From: Serinus canaria
Lineage: Eukaryota > Chordata > Aves > Passeriformes > Fringillidae
Length of the DNA stretch: 64,000 nt
Assembly: GCF_022539315.1 (NCBI RefSeq)
Contig: NC_066333.1
Location: 7,573,501 to 7,637,500 of the forward strand
Direction of reading: 5' to 3'
Positions 11,369 to 23,917 of this stretch are shown here, in pieces; positions within the stretch are counted from its first letter, which is position 1; each line of letters opens with the position of its first letter. The position numbers and the translations under genes were made by a program. The notes under the pieces are model-generated. The model was given only the letters and a program-made list of their open reading frames with translations. It was not told where the DNA came from and did not search any database.

Positions 11369-12715
11369 ATGCAGCCCGACCTCCCCGTCGGCGACGCGGC
11401 GCTGCGCAGCCCACCGGCTCCTGAGCCGGCCGGCGGCGCCTTCCCCAGCGCTGAGGCCACCAAACCACCCTACAGCTACATCGCCCTCATCACCATGGCC
11501 ATCCAGAGCGCGCCCGAGCAGCGCATCACCCTCAGCGGCATCTACCGCTACATCATGGGCCGCTTCACCTTCTACCGCGAGAACAAGCAGGGCTGGCAGA
11601 ACAGCATCCGCCACAACCTCTCCCTCAACGAGTGCTTCGTCAAGGTGCCCCGTGACGACAAGAAGCCGGGAAAGGGCAACTACTGGACCCTCGACCCCGA
11701 CTGCTACAACATGTTTGAGAACGGCAGCTTCTTGCGGCGCCGCCGGCGCTTCACCAGGAAGAAGGGTCTGCGGGATGCACCAGGCACTGAGGGGGACGAG
11801 GGTCGCGGGAAGACCCCCAGGCAGCCTGGGCAAGGGCTGCCCTCTGCCCCGCTGCCGGAGGAGGGGAAGGCAGAAGGGGGCTACAGCTCGCCGTCGGCCA
11901 CAGGACGCCTGCCGAGCCCTGCCCCTCTCCCTGAGGGTGCCGGGGTGCCGGGGTGCTCCGAGCCCTGGGCCCGGCGTCAGCCGCCCAAGGCCAGGCAGCC
12001 CTGCCTGTACCTGCCGGACGTGGCACAGCCCAAGGGGGCGTTCTTCACGCCCGCCGAGAGCCGCCCGCCCAAGGAAACTGTCTTCGGGGGGCTCCCGGCG
12101 GCGCTGCAGCTGCCCCGGCCAGGTCAGTACCCATTGCCCAGCGAGCGCCCGGCCCAGCAGCAGCACCCTGCCCTGCTGCCTGCCTTGCTGCCCACCCAGC
12201 ACAGGGACCCCCCGCAGGACTCGCCGGCCACCCCAGATACCCCCCCAGAGCAGCTGGACGGCAAGGAGCTGGCTGCCCCCGGGTTGGGGCCGTGTCAGCC
12301 GTTCGGGCAGGTGCCACCTGCGTTCCCTGGCAACCTCCTGGCCACGGGCAAGCCCCCCCCATCCTGCTTCCTGGAGGGAGAGGGCTACACGCAGCCCCAC
12401 CTGCCCGTGTTCGGCTCGTTCAGCCGGCCGGGCCCCGAGGCGCTGGGCAGCAGCTACCAGTGCCGGGTGCAGGCGCTGAGCTTCTGCGTGAAGGAGCGGC
12501 CCTGCGGCGCAGCGCTGGAGCATCTTCTGGCCGCAGCCCCCCCGGCCTCCAGCGCCCCCCGGCAGCCATCCTTCGGGGCCATGGGGCCACGGGCAGGTGA
12601 GCAGAAGGACCCATGGGGGCCAGGGACCACGATCCCCCTACAAGGGGGTAATGGCTACCCCCTGGGGCTGCCCCCTTGCCTCTACCGGACACCAGGCATG
12701 TTCTTCTTTGAGTGA
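11369..12715 (+). CDS. FOXS1: Forkhead box protein S1, single exon
   Basis: This is a forkhead (winged-helix) DNA-binding transcription factor of 448 residues without introns, as is usual for FOXS1. The forkhead domain spans roughly residues 31-125: [17 protein letters not shown], then [16 protein letters not shown], the recognition helix [18 protein letters not shown], and the wing [19 protein letters not shown] followed by a basic [11 protein letters not shown]. The rest is Pro-rich and of low complexity until a short C-terminal [22 protein letters not shown] at 11369 is chosen because it lies about 30 codons before the domain in GGAGGATGC context; the frame is also open upstream to 11057, but that part looks like leader. 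FOXS1 is supported over other FOX genes by its position beside IRF10, DUSP15 and MYLK2. A long antisense frame is a composition artefact. Confidence 0.9.
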   Translation: MQPDLPVGDAALRSPPAPEPAGGAFPSAEATKPPYSYIALITMAIQSAPEQRITLSGIYRYIMGRFTFYRENKQGWQNSIRHNLSLNECFVKVPRDDKKPGKGNYWTLDPDCYNMFENGSFLRRRRRFTRKKGLRDAPGTEGDEGRGKTPRQPGQGLPSAPLPEEGKAEGGYSSPSATGRLPSPAPLPEGAGVPGCSEPWARRQPPKARQPCLYLPDVAQPKGAFFTPAESRPPKETVFGGLPAALQLPRPGQYPLPSERPAQQQHPALLPALLPTQHRDPPQDSPATPDTPPEQLDGKELAAPGLGPCQPFGQVPPAFPGNLLATGKPPPSCFLEGEGYTQPHLPVFGSFSRPGPEALGSSYQCRVQALSFCVKERPCGAALEHLLAAAPPASSAPRQPSFGAMGPRAGEQKDPWGPGTTIPLQGGNGYPLGLPPCLYRTPGMFFFE

Positions 12716-12747
12716 GGGACTCCCCACCCCGGGACATCCCAGCACTT

Positions 12748-12753
12748 AATAAA
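12748..12753 (+). terminator. FOXS1: FOXS1 polyadenylation signal
   Basis: AATAAA lies 32 bases after the FOXS1 stop codon and is followed by a GT-rich segment about 20 bases later. This implies a very short 3' UTR. Confidence 0.85.
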
Positions 12754-15700
12754 GCACATTCCCCAATGCTGCCTCTGTGGTCTCTGTGCCCCATTAGAGA
12801 TGGGCAGTGGGCAGGGGTAAGCTGGGGACCCTCAGCCCCAGCTCAGGAGCTGGCTGGGGGACACATGTGCCCAAGGCCATCTGGCACAGCCTCCATCCCC
12901 ACCAGTCTCTCCACCAGTGATCACTGACTGGATAGTGAGGCCATGTGGGAACAGGGCATGGCCTTGGTCAGGGCACCTACAGCCTGGTCCTGTGTCCCAG
13001 GGAGATGCTGGGGACAAGGTCCTGCCACACTGTGGAACGAGGAGCCCCTGAAGTGCCATCCCATGGTAGAACAAGGGTACTTTATTCCTGGGGGTCAGGG
13101 GGATGAGCTGCAGCAGAAGCTATCTCCCAGTGGAACCCCCCTATCACCTCCCTGGGCCTGGGATGCCTCCACGTTCCTGTTTTTTCACAGGATGTCACAC
13201 GTGGCACAGGTGGCACCAGCCTCAGTGTCTGGCCCTGGAAATGGACTGGTGTTGCCCCAGAGAGACTGGAGGGAGGCACCAGGGATTGTGGCACAGCATG
13301 GAGGCTCTGCTATGGGGGGTACAGGGCTCCCTCCCCTCTCTGTCCTTGCTTGTGGCTGTGTCAGTGCTTGTCTGGAATTCCAACTGGTCCCTGCAGACTT
13401 AGAGACCAGGGCAGCCCCAAAGATGGGCTGTGCCAGGGGCTGCAGCTCTGATGGGAACAGCCAGGAAAGTGGATTCCTGTGACCTGAATCATACAGGGTG
13501 GCTGCCAATGAAGAGGCACCAGCTGAGTCACCGCTGTTCACACTGGGCTGGGCACACGGATATGCCTCAGCTGGCCCAACTGGGGGACACTGGAGTCTCC
13601 ACACAGCCCCAGGATGGGATCTGGCCACCAGCCACTTCCCACACAGCACTGGGACACTCAAGTCAGCACCTCTGAGCACAGAAGTGGGGCCAGAGTGATG
13701 CTGGCAAAGTGGGGGGCTGTGCTTGCACCCCCATCCTGCCAACCCCAGGCTGGGAGAGGGAACTCCCCAAGAGTAGCAACACCCAGACCCGATGGCACAG
13801 CCAGCCCCAGGATAGACACAGGGCTGGCAGGGGCTCTCTGTGCTGATGAGAGGACCAAATTTGTGTCAAAGTCCCCCCAGCTCCCCAAGGCCAGGGGGAC
13901 TCCAGTTTGGCCAGTCTCGGGGGTCTCTGCAGGGGCCGTGCTGGCAAGAAGGGACACTGCCGTCACTCAGGGACCGGGAGCACCGCAGCCACGTCAGCTC
14001 TCTTATCAGCCCCCAGACGGCTGCTGCTGGGCCATGGCTGTGTCCCAGCCCCGGGCAGGGCAGGGGGGCCGCCCTTCATCATCGGGGACCGCCACTCAGC
14101 CCTGGGCCTCTCTTTACTCCCTTTTTTTTCCCCTACCCAGTGGAAAACAATATTTGAGCGCCTACATCATGCTGGCGTCTCCGGAGCGGCCGGCGGCGAG
14201 CGCGGCTGACCTCAGCCCCCTCCTTCGCACGGTCCCCGGGGGCGCGGGAGGAAGCGAGCGCCGCAGCCGTGCCCAGGGGCCGTCTGGTTCCCACGCAGCG
14301 TGGCCGGGCCCATCGCCCGCCGCGGCTGGGAACACACGGCCCCGGCCCCATGCTGTGCCCGAGATGGGGTCCCTGTGCTGGGAGCAGTGCAGCGCATCCC
14401 GCTGTCCCCAGGCTGCCGCAGCCGCTGGGGATGGGCACTCGTGTCCTGCACTGCTCGGGAGTGCAGATCAGAGCCATGCGCTCTCCCCGTGCTCCCCTTT
14501 CCCGCCCTCACCCCGACTGCCGGTCACGGACCCGCTGTTCTCCCAGCTCTGCCTCCTCCCTGGCTCGCTCCCGGCTCGCTGTGGGTGGCCTGATTCCCCC
14601 GCCCGCTCGCCTGCTCCCATCCTGGGCCGTGCCACGGCCGGGACTCGCTGCACCCAGTCACGGGGCGAACCTGCTGCCAGTGCCGGAGCTCTGCCCGCTC
14701 CCCTTCCCTCCCTGCACTGCCTACGGGGAGCCCAGTTTCTGAAGGCAGGGTGGGTGCCACAGGGACAGGGTGCCTGGGGAATGTGTGTGCTCCACGCTCT
14801 GGGGATGGAGGTTGAGGACACGCGTGTGCACATCCAGACTGCGCCGTACACCCTTGGGGGTGATGAGGACCCCACACATAAGGGATGGACCTGGCTGTCG
14901 TGGCCTGGGCTGGACCAGGAGCATTTGGCCCCAGTGGGACCTCTTCACTCCAGGCAGCTTCAGGGGCTCATGAGCTCTGTCAGCTGGGAGCATAGGATGG
15001 GATCACAGCTACTTCCATGGGTGTCAGCCCTTTGGCCCCACGCATCCAGCCATAGTGCGTGTCTCTGCAGGGTCCCAGGGTAGGAAGGAAGGGACTGGAG
15101 AAACCAAACCAGGCTGTGGGGTAGGGGTCCCACACCCTGGGATGTGCTGGTGTCTGTGCATCCCTCTGCTGCAGATGCACACACACAGGGCTGATCCCCT
15201 ACAGCAGCTCAGGGTGCCAGCAATGTCCGGGGCTGATGGTCCATCTGGAAGCCCCGTGGCCACTCCACAGCAGGGCCCTGCAGCCCCTGTGGCCGGCCGG
15301 GGCCAGGGCCGGGACCGGGGCGACGGGCGGCTCCTGGGGCCAGGCAGGAAGGAGACGTCACCGCCGTGGAGCGTAACTCAAACCAGATGGGGCTGTGCTG
15401 GCGTCCAGGCCTGCGGGGTGGTCACCGACAGGAACCGGTCAAAGGCTGCCGGCAGGAAGCGGCTGGGAGGGACGCCTGCGGCCGCCGGAGTCCGGGCTTT
15501 GACAGCTTTAACCACTTCAGGACCAGCCTCAGCTCCCCTGGGCAAAGGGGAACCAGTTCCCACTCGCCCTTGCCTGGCATCCCACCCGATATGGGCAGAT
15601 GCTGAAGATGTGAGGACATGTCTGACTGACAGCTGACCCATCCACCCATCCATCCAGTCACTTTCCCTTCCCCCATCCCCCTGGGCTGCTCAGAGCTGTT

Positions 15701-15929
15701 GGGTGTGTATACCAGAAACCCTTGGCACTATGCCTGCACAGCCCTGCCCAGAATGTACCAGGTGGTCCCTGTCCATGGCACAGCCAGGACCCATTCCCTC
15801 TACCACAGAGACGAGATTCTGCTTCCCATCCTCATCTCACTTACCCTGCGACTGTCAGGCCCCACAGGTGGGAGCAGGGCCTCCCCAGCCCCCAGAGTGG
15901 CAGGTGTGGGCTCTGGGCAGACCTGTACA
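12754..15929. other. FOXS1-MYLK2 convergent intergenic region
   Basis: This is about 3.2 kb without a recognisable conserved exon. Long open frames occur (for example 13614-15083 on +), but they are Pro/Gly/Ser/Ala-rich, lack any known domain and have no exon-like conservation that I can see. A lone AATAAA on the minus strand lies at 13081-13086. The part from 14040 to 14700 is G+C rich. Confidence 0.5.
13081..13086 (-). terminator. Orphan minus-strand AATAAA
   Basis: TTTATT on the plus strand reads AATAAA on the minus strand. It is about 4.1 kb beyond the MYLK2 stop, so it could be a distal MYLK2 signal, the end of an unrecognised minus-strand transcript, or chance. Confidence 0.25.
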
Positions 15930-15935
15930 TTTATT
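15930..15935 (-). terminator. MYLK2: Candidate MYLK2 polyadenylation signal
   Basis: This is AATAAA on the minus strand, about 1.27 kb after the MYLK2 stop. It is the first canonical signal I found downstream. Its position implies a G+C-rich 3' UTR between 15.9 and 17.2 kb. Confidence 0.5.
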
Positions 15936-16267
15936 TACAAGAAGGTGAGCGCTGTGGAGGGCTCTGTTATGAGGCAGGGTCCCACCAACCGTGGCTCCTG
16001 CTCGGTGGGGACAAGCCTGAAGCCCCTTCCCCTGCTGCAGCCAGTGTGGGGTGAGAGGCAATGTCTCCCGGTGTCTCTCCCCAGTGTTTTTCCAGCAGGC
16101 ACAGAGGGCAGAGGCAGCTTCAGGGCAAACACACAGCTGTGGCTTGCGGGGGCTTAGCCATGGCAAAAGCCAAACCTGGGGGACCTCTTGCTAACCCCCA
16201 TCCCCTCCTGCAGTGGGCAAGGCTGGACGCTGCAAATCCCAGGGGATGCCCATCCTCTGGAAGCACT

Positions 16268-16281
16268 GGGGGGGGGGGGGG
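16268..16281. repeat. Poly-G run, 14 G
   Basis: A homopolymer of 14 guanines lies within the presumed MYLK2 3' UTR. It is prone to sequencing error and length polymorphism. Confidence 0.9.
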
Positions 16282-17202
16282 CCCAAGGGGTGCAGGCAGA
16301 GAGGACGGGGATCGGGACAAGGCGCGGGAGCTGGAGCAGCACCTCTCTCCCCTCTCCCGGTCCCAGCAGGTCCCGCGGAGCCCCCGCACGGGGCGGGGAC
16401 CTGGCGGCGGCAGCGGCGGAGCAGTTCCGCTGTGTTGGTGGTCGGGTGAGCGGTGCCGGCCGGAGCGGGGAGCGCTGGCCAGCTGCTCTGCATTAGCCCG
16501 CCTCGCTCATCGCGATCTGCCGGGGACGGGTGAAGCAGAGGTTGTGTTTTTCCCCCGCTGGCAGAACCGAAGGGCAGGGAGGGCAGGAGGAACACAAAGC
16601 CTCCTTCTTTCCTCGTTGGCTCCCAGCTGGGGACGCCGCTGGAAGCGTGCTTGCTGCTTCCTCCCTTCCTGTGCGATCAGCAGCTCGGGGCCAGCTCCGC
16701 TCCCACATGCCCAGCTGGCCAGGAGGAGGTGCTTCAGCCCCGGCTCCGCTGCCAAAGCACCAGGGTGAGGGTCCGCGGTGCCCTCCAGCATCATCGCCGA
16801 GCCACAGAGCTGGGAAGGGAGGTCGGACAGCGCAGGGGCGAGCGGCAGGGAAGGCAGGCACGGCTGCGGCATTTACAGGCAGAGAGGGCACATTTGAGTC
16901 CAAAGCAGCAAGCACCATGTGGCCGTGGCAGCGGGATCACACCGGAATGGCCTTGCTCTTCCTCCGAGGGCACGAGAAGGAAGCGTGAGCAGAGCAGAGA
17001 TGCTGCAGGTCGGGCATCACGCAGCCAGGCCAGGGCCAGAGCTGAGAACAGAAACCTTCACTCTAGAGCAGCCTCACAGTCTGAGACTGAGCAGTGATGT
17101 GGTCCTGAGTGCAGTGGGACCAGCTCGACAGAGCTACTCCAGACTGGTGGGGGTCCCTCTCAAGTGGTGCCTTTCTGGCCTTGGCTCCCCTGAGAGCCCA
17201 GC

Positions 17203-20200
17203 TCAGATGCCCAGCGCTGTCAGGGACCCTGAGCTGGTGATCTTCCTGAAGCGGTTGGCAGCACACACCCCGATGAAATTTTTCTGTGAAAGGGAAGAGG
17301 AAAGACTCTCATCCTCTGGCAAGGGCCGTGAGACCAAAGGTTGAGCCAGACCCCGCTCTGGGGCCTGACACTACTCCTGCCCCTAAAAGCTGGTCTTGGG
17401 ATCAGCTCAGAAATAACCATCACAAAGGGACCTGTGCTTGATGGGGGTGTTACCTCAGGGGCATCCACACTCAAGGGTCGCCAGCCCTGTGTCCCAGCTG
17501 CCAGCAGCATGGTGAGACAGAGCCCTTCTCCATGCTCCAGATGCCATCCACCGGGACAGGCAGAGCCTGGCAGCCCCTCCCAGCCCCCTCAGAAGCTGCT
17601 GACCCTCATGCCCTTGCCGGACCCCCGCACCTTCCAGCGCCTCCTCATGACGTATTTCTTGAGCAGCACTTGGGACTTGAGGCGCCGGTTGGAGCGTTTG
17701 GCCTTTTCTGCCAGGTTATTGAGCCAGGGATGCTGCAGGCACTGGTCAGCACTCATCCGGGCACTGGGAGAAAGATGAGCCCACATCAACCCTGCTCAAG
17801 CCACTCACTCCCAAACACCCCCTCTCCAGCCACTCCAGAGCCCCAGAACTCCAGAACCCTGCAGGGGAGAACCAGGTGGGAGGATGTGCCCAGGGACTGG
17901 CCAGGACACTGAGGGGTCCAGCACATCCTGCTTGGGACAGGTGTCCCTGCAGGGATACAGGGCTCTGTTGGGGACAATCAGAGTGGGCAGAGCCCCATGG
18001 GGTTAATTCAGTGCTGGACCCAGGGGATGCTGCTGGCCCTGGTGAAAAGGCATCATGTGGTACCCGGGCAAGCTCCTGGGATACCCATCCCAGGACCCCA
18101 TGGCCACGGCCAGCCTCTCACCTCTTATCCTTGATGATGAGGTTGGAGACGAAGTCCTTGGCCTCATTGGAGACACTCTCAAAGGTCTCCTCATCAAAAT
18201 ACCAGTTGGCAGCCAGGACGTTGTTGAGTGTCTCAGTGTCATCATCACCCAAGAAGGGCGAGAGTCCGCTGAGCCTGGGGGTGCAGAGAGGGGAGAAGTC
18301 AGGTGCTCTCAGGCTTTATCACCTCCCAGACCCCCCGGAACAGAGCCAGTATGGCCAGGGATGTTCCAGGGATGTGCTGCTAGCATCCTGCCTGCAGCCA
18401 GGCTGAGCCTCTTCCTGCCCCCCAGCCCCACACAGCCACCTCCCCATCCAGGACCCCCCACTTGCCACCAAGCAGCCAGTTGCCTGGGGACAGCTCTGCT
18501 CCCAGGGGAGCTGTGTCCCAGCACCAGAGCTCCCCAGATGGCACTGGCAGCCCCTGCCCAGCCCTGACTTACAGCATGTAGGTGATGACACCCATGCTCC
18601 ACATGTCTGTGGAGTAGGAGACCTGCTCGTAGTTGACCACCTCAGGGGACAGGAATTCAGGGGTGCCAAAGTTCACTTTCAGCTTCTCATTGGGATTGTA
18701 TCTGTAACCAAGGAGGCGTGCAAGTCAGCACAAGGGGGACAGGCTGCTCCCCCAAACCACTGCCCCTGTCTCAGCAGGTGCTGCTCTCCCCAGCTAGTCA
18801 GGGAGTGCCGTGGCCAAAGTAATGGCCTGGAGCAGGTCCTGGGGCTCCTGGTACCCAAAGGCACGAAGAGATTAAGGGTGGAAGGGGAACAGGGAGGAGG
18901 GACAGAGCTGAGAAAGAAAACCTCACCTTCGAGCCAGCCCAAAGTCAATGATCTTCACCATGTGCCCAGTGGCAGCCACACAGAGGATGTTCTCAGGCTG
19001 TGGGGACAGGGTGACCATTGCCCCACCACCAAGACAGGACATCCCCACTGCACAAATCCACCAGCCCATGGGCCCTGCAGCTGACCCACACCAGAGCAGT
19101 GCTGACCCACAGGCATCCCTCCCAGAGTTAGCCAGCATCCTGCTGTCACCCTCGGCCCTGCCATTGTCACCCCCAACCTGGCACCTTGAGGTCGAGGTGG
19201 AGGACGCCCATGTGGTGCATGAAGCGGATGCCCTCGCAGATCTGCCGCACGAACACCATGCAGTCCACCTCGGTCAGCTGGTAATCGTCATCGATGATCC
19301 GCTCAAAGAGCTCGCCACCCTCCACACTGCACAGGGATGCACCGTGGGGTCACTTTGGGGGGGAATCCCTGCCCCAAGCCATCCTCCTGTAGAGCTTCTT
19401 GCCCTCCTGAGGGCTCTGGCCCAGCTCCACCACGGGGGTGCTGAGCAGAGCCAGAGTGGGATGCAGCATTTTGGGGTTGGACAGCCCTAAGGTAGGCACA
19501 GGCACTCACAATTCCATGAAGAGGATGATCTCCCGGGGAGTTTCGATGGCATCGTAGAGCTGGATGAGATTGTGGTGGTTCAGCTGGTTCATCACATCGA
19601 TCTCCAGCAGCACCATCTCCTGCAGAAGGAGCCCCAGTGTGGGGTGTCAGCCCTGGCTGTGCCACTGGGACTGTGTCCCCACACCAGGGACACACAGAGT
19701 GTAACACTGCCACCACCTGCCCAGCATCGTTCAGACCTTGTCCTTTGCTCCCTGCTTCCGGATCACTTTGGCTGCCAGCTTGAGCCCTGTCTCCTTCTCT
19801 GTGCATGTGTGAACTTCACCAAACTTGCCCCTGTGGAGAGAAGGAGGAAGGGAGAGAGGGAGAAGTGGCCCCACCATCAGCTACCCAGGCTGCTGGGGAC
19901 CCTCACACCGCACTGTGGTGTTGCTCTGCACTGCCCAGGGCACCCACCCATCATGACCAGAGGAGTCCCACCGACACAAGGCCACAGCCCAAGGCTGCAG
20001 GGACAGTGGGACAGTGCAAGGAGAAGCACTGGGGCCCCTCCTTACCCCCCCAGGATCTCCTTGGAGCTGAGGCTGAACTGGGGGCTGACGCTGGCGGAGC
20101 GCAGGGTGACGGTGCGATGGGCGAAGGGCGCTGGTGGTGGAGGGACATCGTCTGCCAAAGACAAAGGAAGAGGTGAGAAGGTACCCAGGGGACCCCACTC

Positions 20201-22914
20201 TGGGTACCCCAGGCTGCCCTGGTGTGGAGTGAAGACAGGCACCCAGCCAAGCCTGTGGGTGCAGGATGTGGCCAGGTACTGAGTGCTGGGATGTGAGCCA
20301 GAAGCTCCTGGCTGGGGATGCACTGGATGATGCAGCAACCCCTGAAGGGTCCCTCATTATTGCCCACAGCATTGCCCAGCTGCATGGCACCAACCCTGCT
20401 CCACGGAACCCTGCTCCATGGCACCCACTCCCCTCCATGGCACCCTGTTCCATGGCACCCCCCTCACTTGATGACAGCTACTCCCACCAACCCACATGCC
20501 ACATTTACCCTTTCCAGGCCATGTCATTGTCTGTCACTGTCTCCATGCCACCACCCTCTGCTCACCCTCCCAGGACAGATCCCACTCACAGGGCAGCCCG
20601 TGCACACATTAGTGAGCCACCCTTTCCCAGGGGAGAGCAGGACCCAGCCTCACAGGGATCCCTACCAGCACCCACTGCTCTCAAGCCCTGCCATCCCCAC
20701 AAGGACAGTGGTGCAGGACATGAGGACATGCTGTCCCCTGCCACCAGCCAGACAGTCACTGTCACTCTCCAGGTTCCTCTTCCTCACAGTCAGTGTGGCT
20801 AGAGCAGACCAGGAGGGGACGCGACGTATTTAGCCCTGTTTACAGTGAAAGGGGAGCTCAGAGGCCACCAGGCAGGTGACAAGCCAAGGACAGGAGCTGG
20901 CAGCACAGAGGGCAGTGTGGGCAGCAGGCAGGGCCAGGGATTCCCAGGCTGTCACTCCACAGTGTTCAGGGGAGAAGGAAAAGGCAGGTACCTCATGACC
21001 TTACCCAATATCTCAAAAGGGTCTTCCTTCCCAAAATCGGGGGTGAGGTAGGGGCTGGGGGGTGGCTTTGCCTCTGTCAAAGATGGTTCCACCCCAGGTC
21101 CAGGCTGCTCTGCCACCCCAGCAGGATCAGGGGGCTGTCCTGTAGCACTGGGAAATGTCCTCTCCTGAGGGGTGCTGGGGGGTTCCTGGGGCTGCAGGTC
21201 CCCCAGGGTTGGTGGGCCATGGCCAGGCTCTGTCGGACCCTCTTTTGGCTCCACCATGGTGGTCTCCTCTTCTATTGTCTCCATCTCTGCCCAGGGCTGC
21301 TCCTCCCTGGAAGCAGGAGTGGGAGGTGAGCAGAGCCCAGCCAGCAGCTCCTGAGCCCAGCACCCAGAGACCCAGAGCTCCCTGGAGCAGCGAGGGGGAT
21401 CCCCCCATCCCAGCAGGGTGTGGGTACCTGTGGCAGGCAGCCGGGCAGCTCAGGCTCTGCAGCAGAGCCGGGCGTGGGAGCTCGGGGACCGTTGGTGGCT
21501 GTCCCTCTGTCACCTTGGACACTTCCTCCCCTTCAACCTGAGCTTTCACCACATCCACGGCCGCTGCCTCCGTGGGCTCTGCAGCCCCATCCCCAGCCTC
21601 TGCTCCAGGTGTGGGAGGATTCACCTCTGCAGCTTTCTTCCCTCCATCCTGAGCCTTTGCAGTAGCTGGGACCTTCTCCTTTTTAGAATCTTTCCCTTCA
21701 TCCCCAGCCTTTGATGCAATTGTGGGTTTTTCCACCTTTGCAGTTTTCTTCCCTCCCTCCTGCACCTTCATAGCTGCTGGGGACTTCTCCTTTGTAGGCT
21801 CTTTTTTGCCTCCAGCTTGAGCCATTTTTTCAGCTGGTGTTTTCTCTGCCTTTGCTGCTGCCTTCTCTCCATCCTGAACCTTAGCAGCATCTGGGGCTTT
21901 CTCCTTCACTGAAGCTGGGGCTTTCTCCTTCACCGGAGCTGAAGGCTTCTCCTTTGTGGGCTCCTCCTTTCCTCCCTCTGGGGCCTTTTTGACTGCTGGG
22001 GCTTTTTCTGCCTTTACTACGTTATTCTTCCCACTCTGAGCCTTTGCAGTATTCAGGGCCTTCTCCTCTGCAGCAGCTGTGGTTTTCTCCTTTGCAGGCT
22101 TGGTATCAGCTGGGGCTTGCTCTGCTTTTGCATCTTGCTTCCCTTCATCCAGAGCTTTAGCAGTGGCTGGGACCTTCTGTTTTGCTGTGATTTTTTCCTT
22201 TGCAAGCTCTCCTTTGCCTCCATCCTGAGCCTGAGCTGCAGCCAAGGCTATCTCCTCCACAGGTTTTGCCTTCCCTCCTTCAGAGTTTGCTGCAGCCTGA
22301 GCCTTCTCCTCAGTGGACTCTGCTTTTCCACCACTCTCAGCCCCTGACCCACCAGGGGCTTCCTCCTTCTTGGGCTTGTCCTTTCCTCCATCCTGTGCCT
22401 CAGTTACAGCCAGGTCCTTCCCTTCCATGGGCTCATCCTTCCCTCCGTCCTTAGCCTTTGCAGCAGCCGAAGCCTTTCCTCCTTTGACCTCCCCTGCAGC
22501 TGGAGCTTTCTTCTTCCCAGGCTTCTCTTTCTCATCCTTCCCTACACCCTGGGCCTCAGTGGCAGCCGGCACCTTCTCCCCTGTGGATGCTGCCTGCCCT
22601 TCATCAGATGCTGCCTGTCCTCCATCACGCTGCACCGCCGAATCCTTCTCTCCTGGAGCTGCTTCCTGTCCATTCCGGAGCTCTGAAGTAGCCAGGGCTG
22701 TCTCCTGCTCCGGCTCTGCCGTCTCTCCTCCAGCCTTCTCCTGACCAGGCCCATCCGTGCCTGTGTCCTGTGCTACGGTGGCGGCTGGCGCTGTCCCCGC
22801 TTGGGGCTGGGCAGCCTGGGGAGCTGCAGGCGCTGCGCTGCCCTCAGGTTCGGGGGGAGCTGCCCCTCCGGCCCCCCCGGTGTCGGCACCACCAGCGCCT
22901 CCACCCTGCTCCAT
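17203..22914 (-). CDS. MYLK2: Myosin light chain kinase 2, skeletal/cardiac
   Basis: This is a Ca2+/calmodulin-dependent Ser/Thr kinase that phosphorylates the myosin regulatory light chain in striated muscle. Eleven coding exons on the minus strand: 22914-21428, 21306-21005, 20151-20046, 19830-19737, 19619-19510, 19326-19185, 18997-18927, 18701-18573, 18274-18122, 17763-17631 and 17283-17203. All phases join, giving about 935 residues against about 600 in mammals. The first coding exon alone encodes about 495 residues of Lys/Ala/Pro/Glu repeats. Kinase landmarks: Gly loop LGGGKFGEVHTC, ATP lysine in KLAAKVIRK, catalytic loop HLDLKPEN, DFG in KIIDFGLARRY, and activation segment NFGTPEFLSPEVV. 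The C-terminus has the calmodulin-binding autoinhibitory helix RRRWKKNFIGVCAANRFRKI, close to the rabbit skeletal M13 peptide. The ATG at 22914 follows a 5' UTR that starts at a splice acceptor (exon edge 22970). Identity is also supported by the FOXS1 and TPX2 neighbours. Confidence 0.93.
21500..22760 (-). repeat. MYLK2: Protein-coding repeat array in MYLK2 exon
   Basis: The large first coding exon carries at least nine degenerate copies of a unit of roughly 16-18 residues. Its core is AQDGGK followed by a Lys/Glu-rich stretch and an APA-type segment; examples are KAQDGGKKAAEV, EAQDGGKDKPKKEEAPG, KVQEGGKKTAKVEKP and MAQAGGKKEPTKEKSPA. It is strongly basic and presumably disordered. The array probably arose by in-frame tandem duplication. 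The opposite strand reads as a Ser/Phe/Pro-rich frame, which is a shadow. Confidence 0.8.
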
Positions 22915-22970
22915 GGGACACTCCAGGCAGGAGGCGGCTGCCCTGCGGTGCTCCCGGCTCGGCGAGGCTC
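22915..22970 (-). other. MYLK2: MYLK2 5' UTR part of first coding exon
   Basis: On the minus strand a pyrimidine-rich acceptor ending in CCCGCAG precedes this stretch, which runs directly to the ATG at 22914. The coding exon is therefore not the first exon, and at least one non-coding exon is expected further right. Confidence 0.6.
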
Positions 22971-23917
22971 CTGCGGGAGAGAAAGCGGCAGCTGAGGGCT
23001 CGCCGGACCCGACGCCCCGCAGAGGGGACGGCAGGACCCGGGCAGAGCTCTGCACCTGCAGGGACGAGCTGCTGCAGGGATGAGCTGCGGCCATGCAGCG
23101 AGAACTGTGCCCCCGCCGCCCAGCCGGCGGCTCCCGGGCTGGTGGCACCGAGCCAGGGACCCCACGTGGCCACCAGTGCCGGCACCGTCCCATTGTGCCC
23201 CGATATCTGCCCGCGGTGACTGATCGATGGCCTGACCCCGGCACCTGTCACCGGGTGCCTGCGGCCTCCGACGTGCAAACAGCCAGCGCGGCGCGGCCAG
23301 GATGACAATTTAAGGCCATATCCCACTATGGCAGGGCAGGAGACAGCGACTCTGGCCCCAGGCTGGCAGTGGGGATCAGGAGAGGTGAGCATTCCCTGCA
23401 CCATCGCTCCCCTGAACCACATAAGAGCTCCAGCCATGCAGGCAAACCCCATCTGCTCAGGGGCCCCCCAGCAGCCGCCGGAGCTGCTCGTGTCCCAGCC
23501 CAGGGGTAACCAGCTCCACCAAGGGGACCTGTTGGTGCCTGTACCTGCACTGGCCTCCAGCCCAGCACCTGATCCCCAAATCCCCTGGGCTGTTCTGCCC
23601 TCCTGTACCCAGTCATCTTTCCTCACCCTGTCCCAAAACACCTCGCTGTGCAGCCGTCCAGAGCCCGGGACAACCCAGCCCCAGAATAAACCCAGCAGCG
23701 ACCATCCCAGTGACAGGGAAGTTGCTTGCTTGTCTGCTGGAACAGGACGCTCTCCCAGAGCAGTCCCTGGGAGAGCGTCCCCACATCCCACTGCTCAGCA
23801 CAGGAAGCCCGTGGGGATGGAGGTGTTCTTCCCAGGGCTGGGGGCTCCACTATCCACAGGACCCCCCATCACTACACCCCAGATCAGAAGCCGTGCAGAC
23901 CCCCCCGGCCCCGTTAC

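Noticed and set aside
11330..12523. 397-codon open frame antisense to FOXS1
   Set aside because: It is a mirror of a G+C-rich coding exon; the translation has no domain and the sense strand carries an unmistakable forkhead gene.
13614..15083. 489-codon open frame on the plus strand between FOXS1 and MYLK2
   Set aside because: It is rich in Pro, Ser, Gly and Ala with no recognisable domain or repeat of coding character. In DNA this rich in G+C, stop codons are scarce, so length alone is not evidence.
22313..22744. 143-codon plus-strand open frame opposite the MYLK2 repeat exon
   Set aside because: It is the antisense shadow of the Lys/Ala/Glu repeats, giving Ser/Phe/Pro-rich text; the minus strand has splice sites and a kinase downstream.
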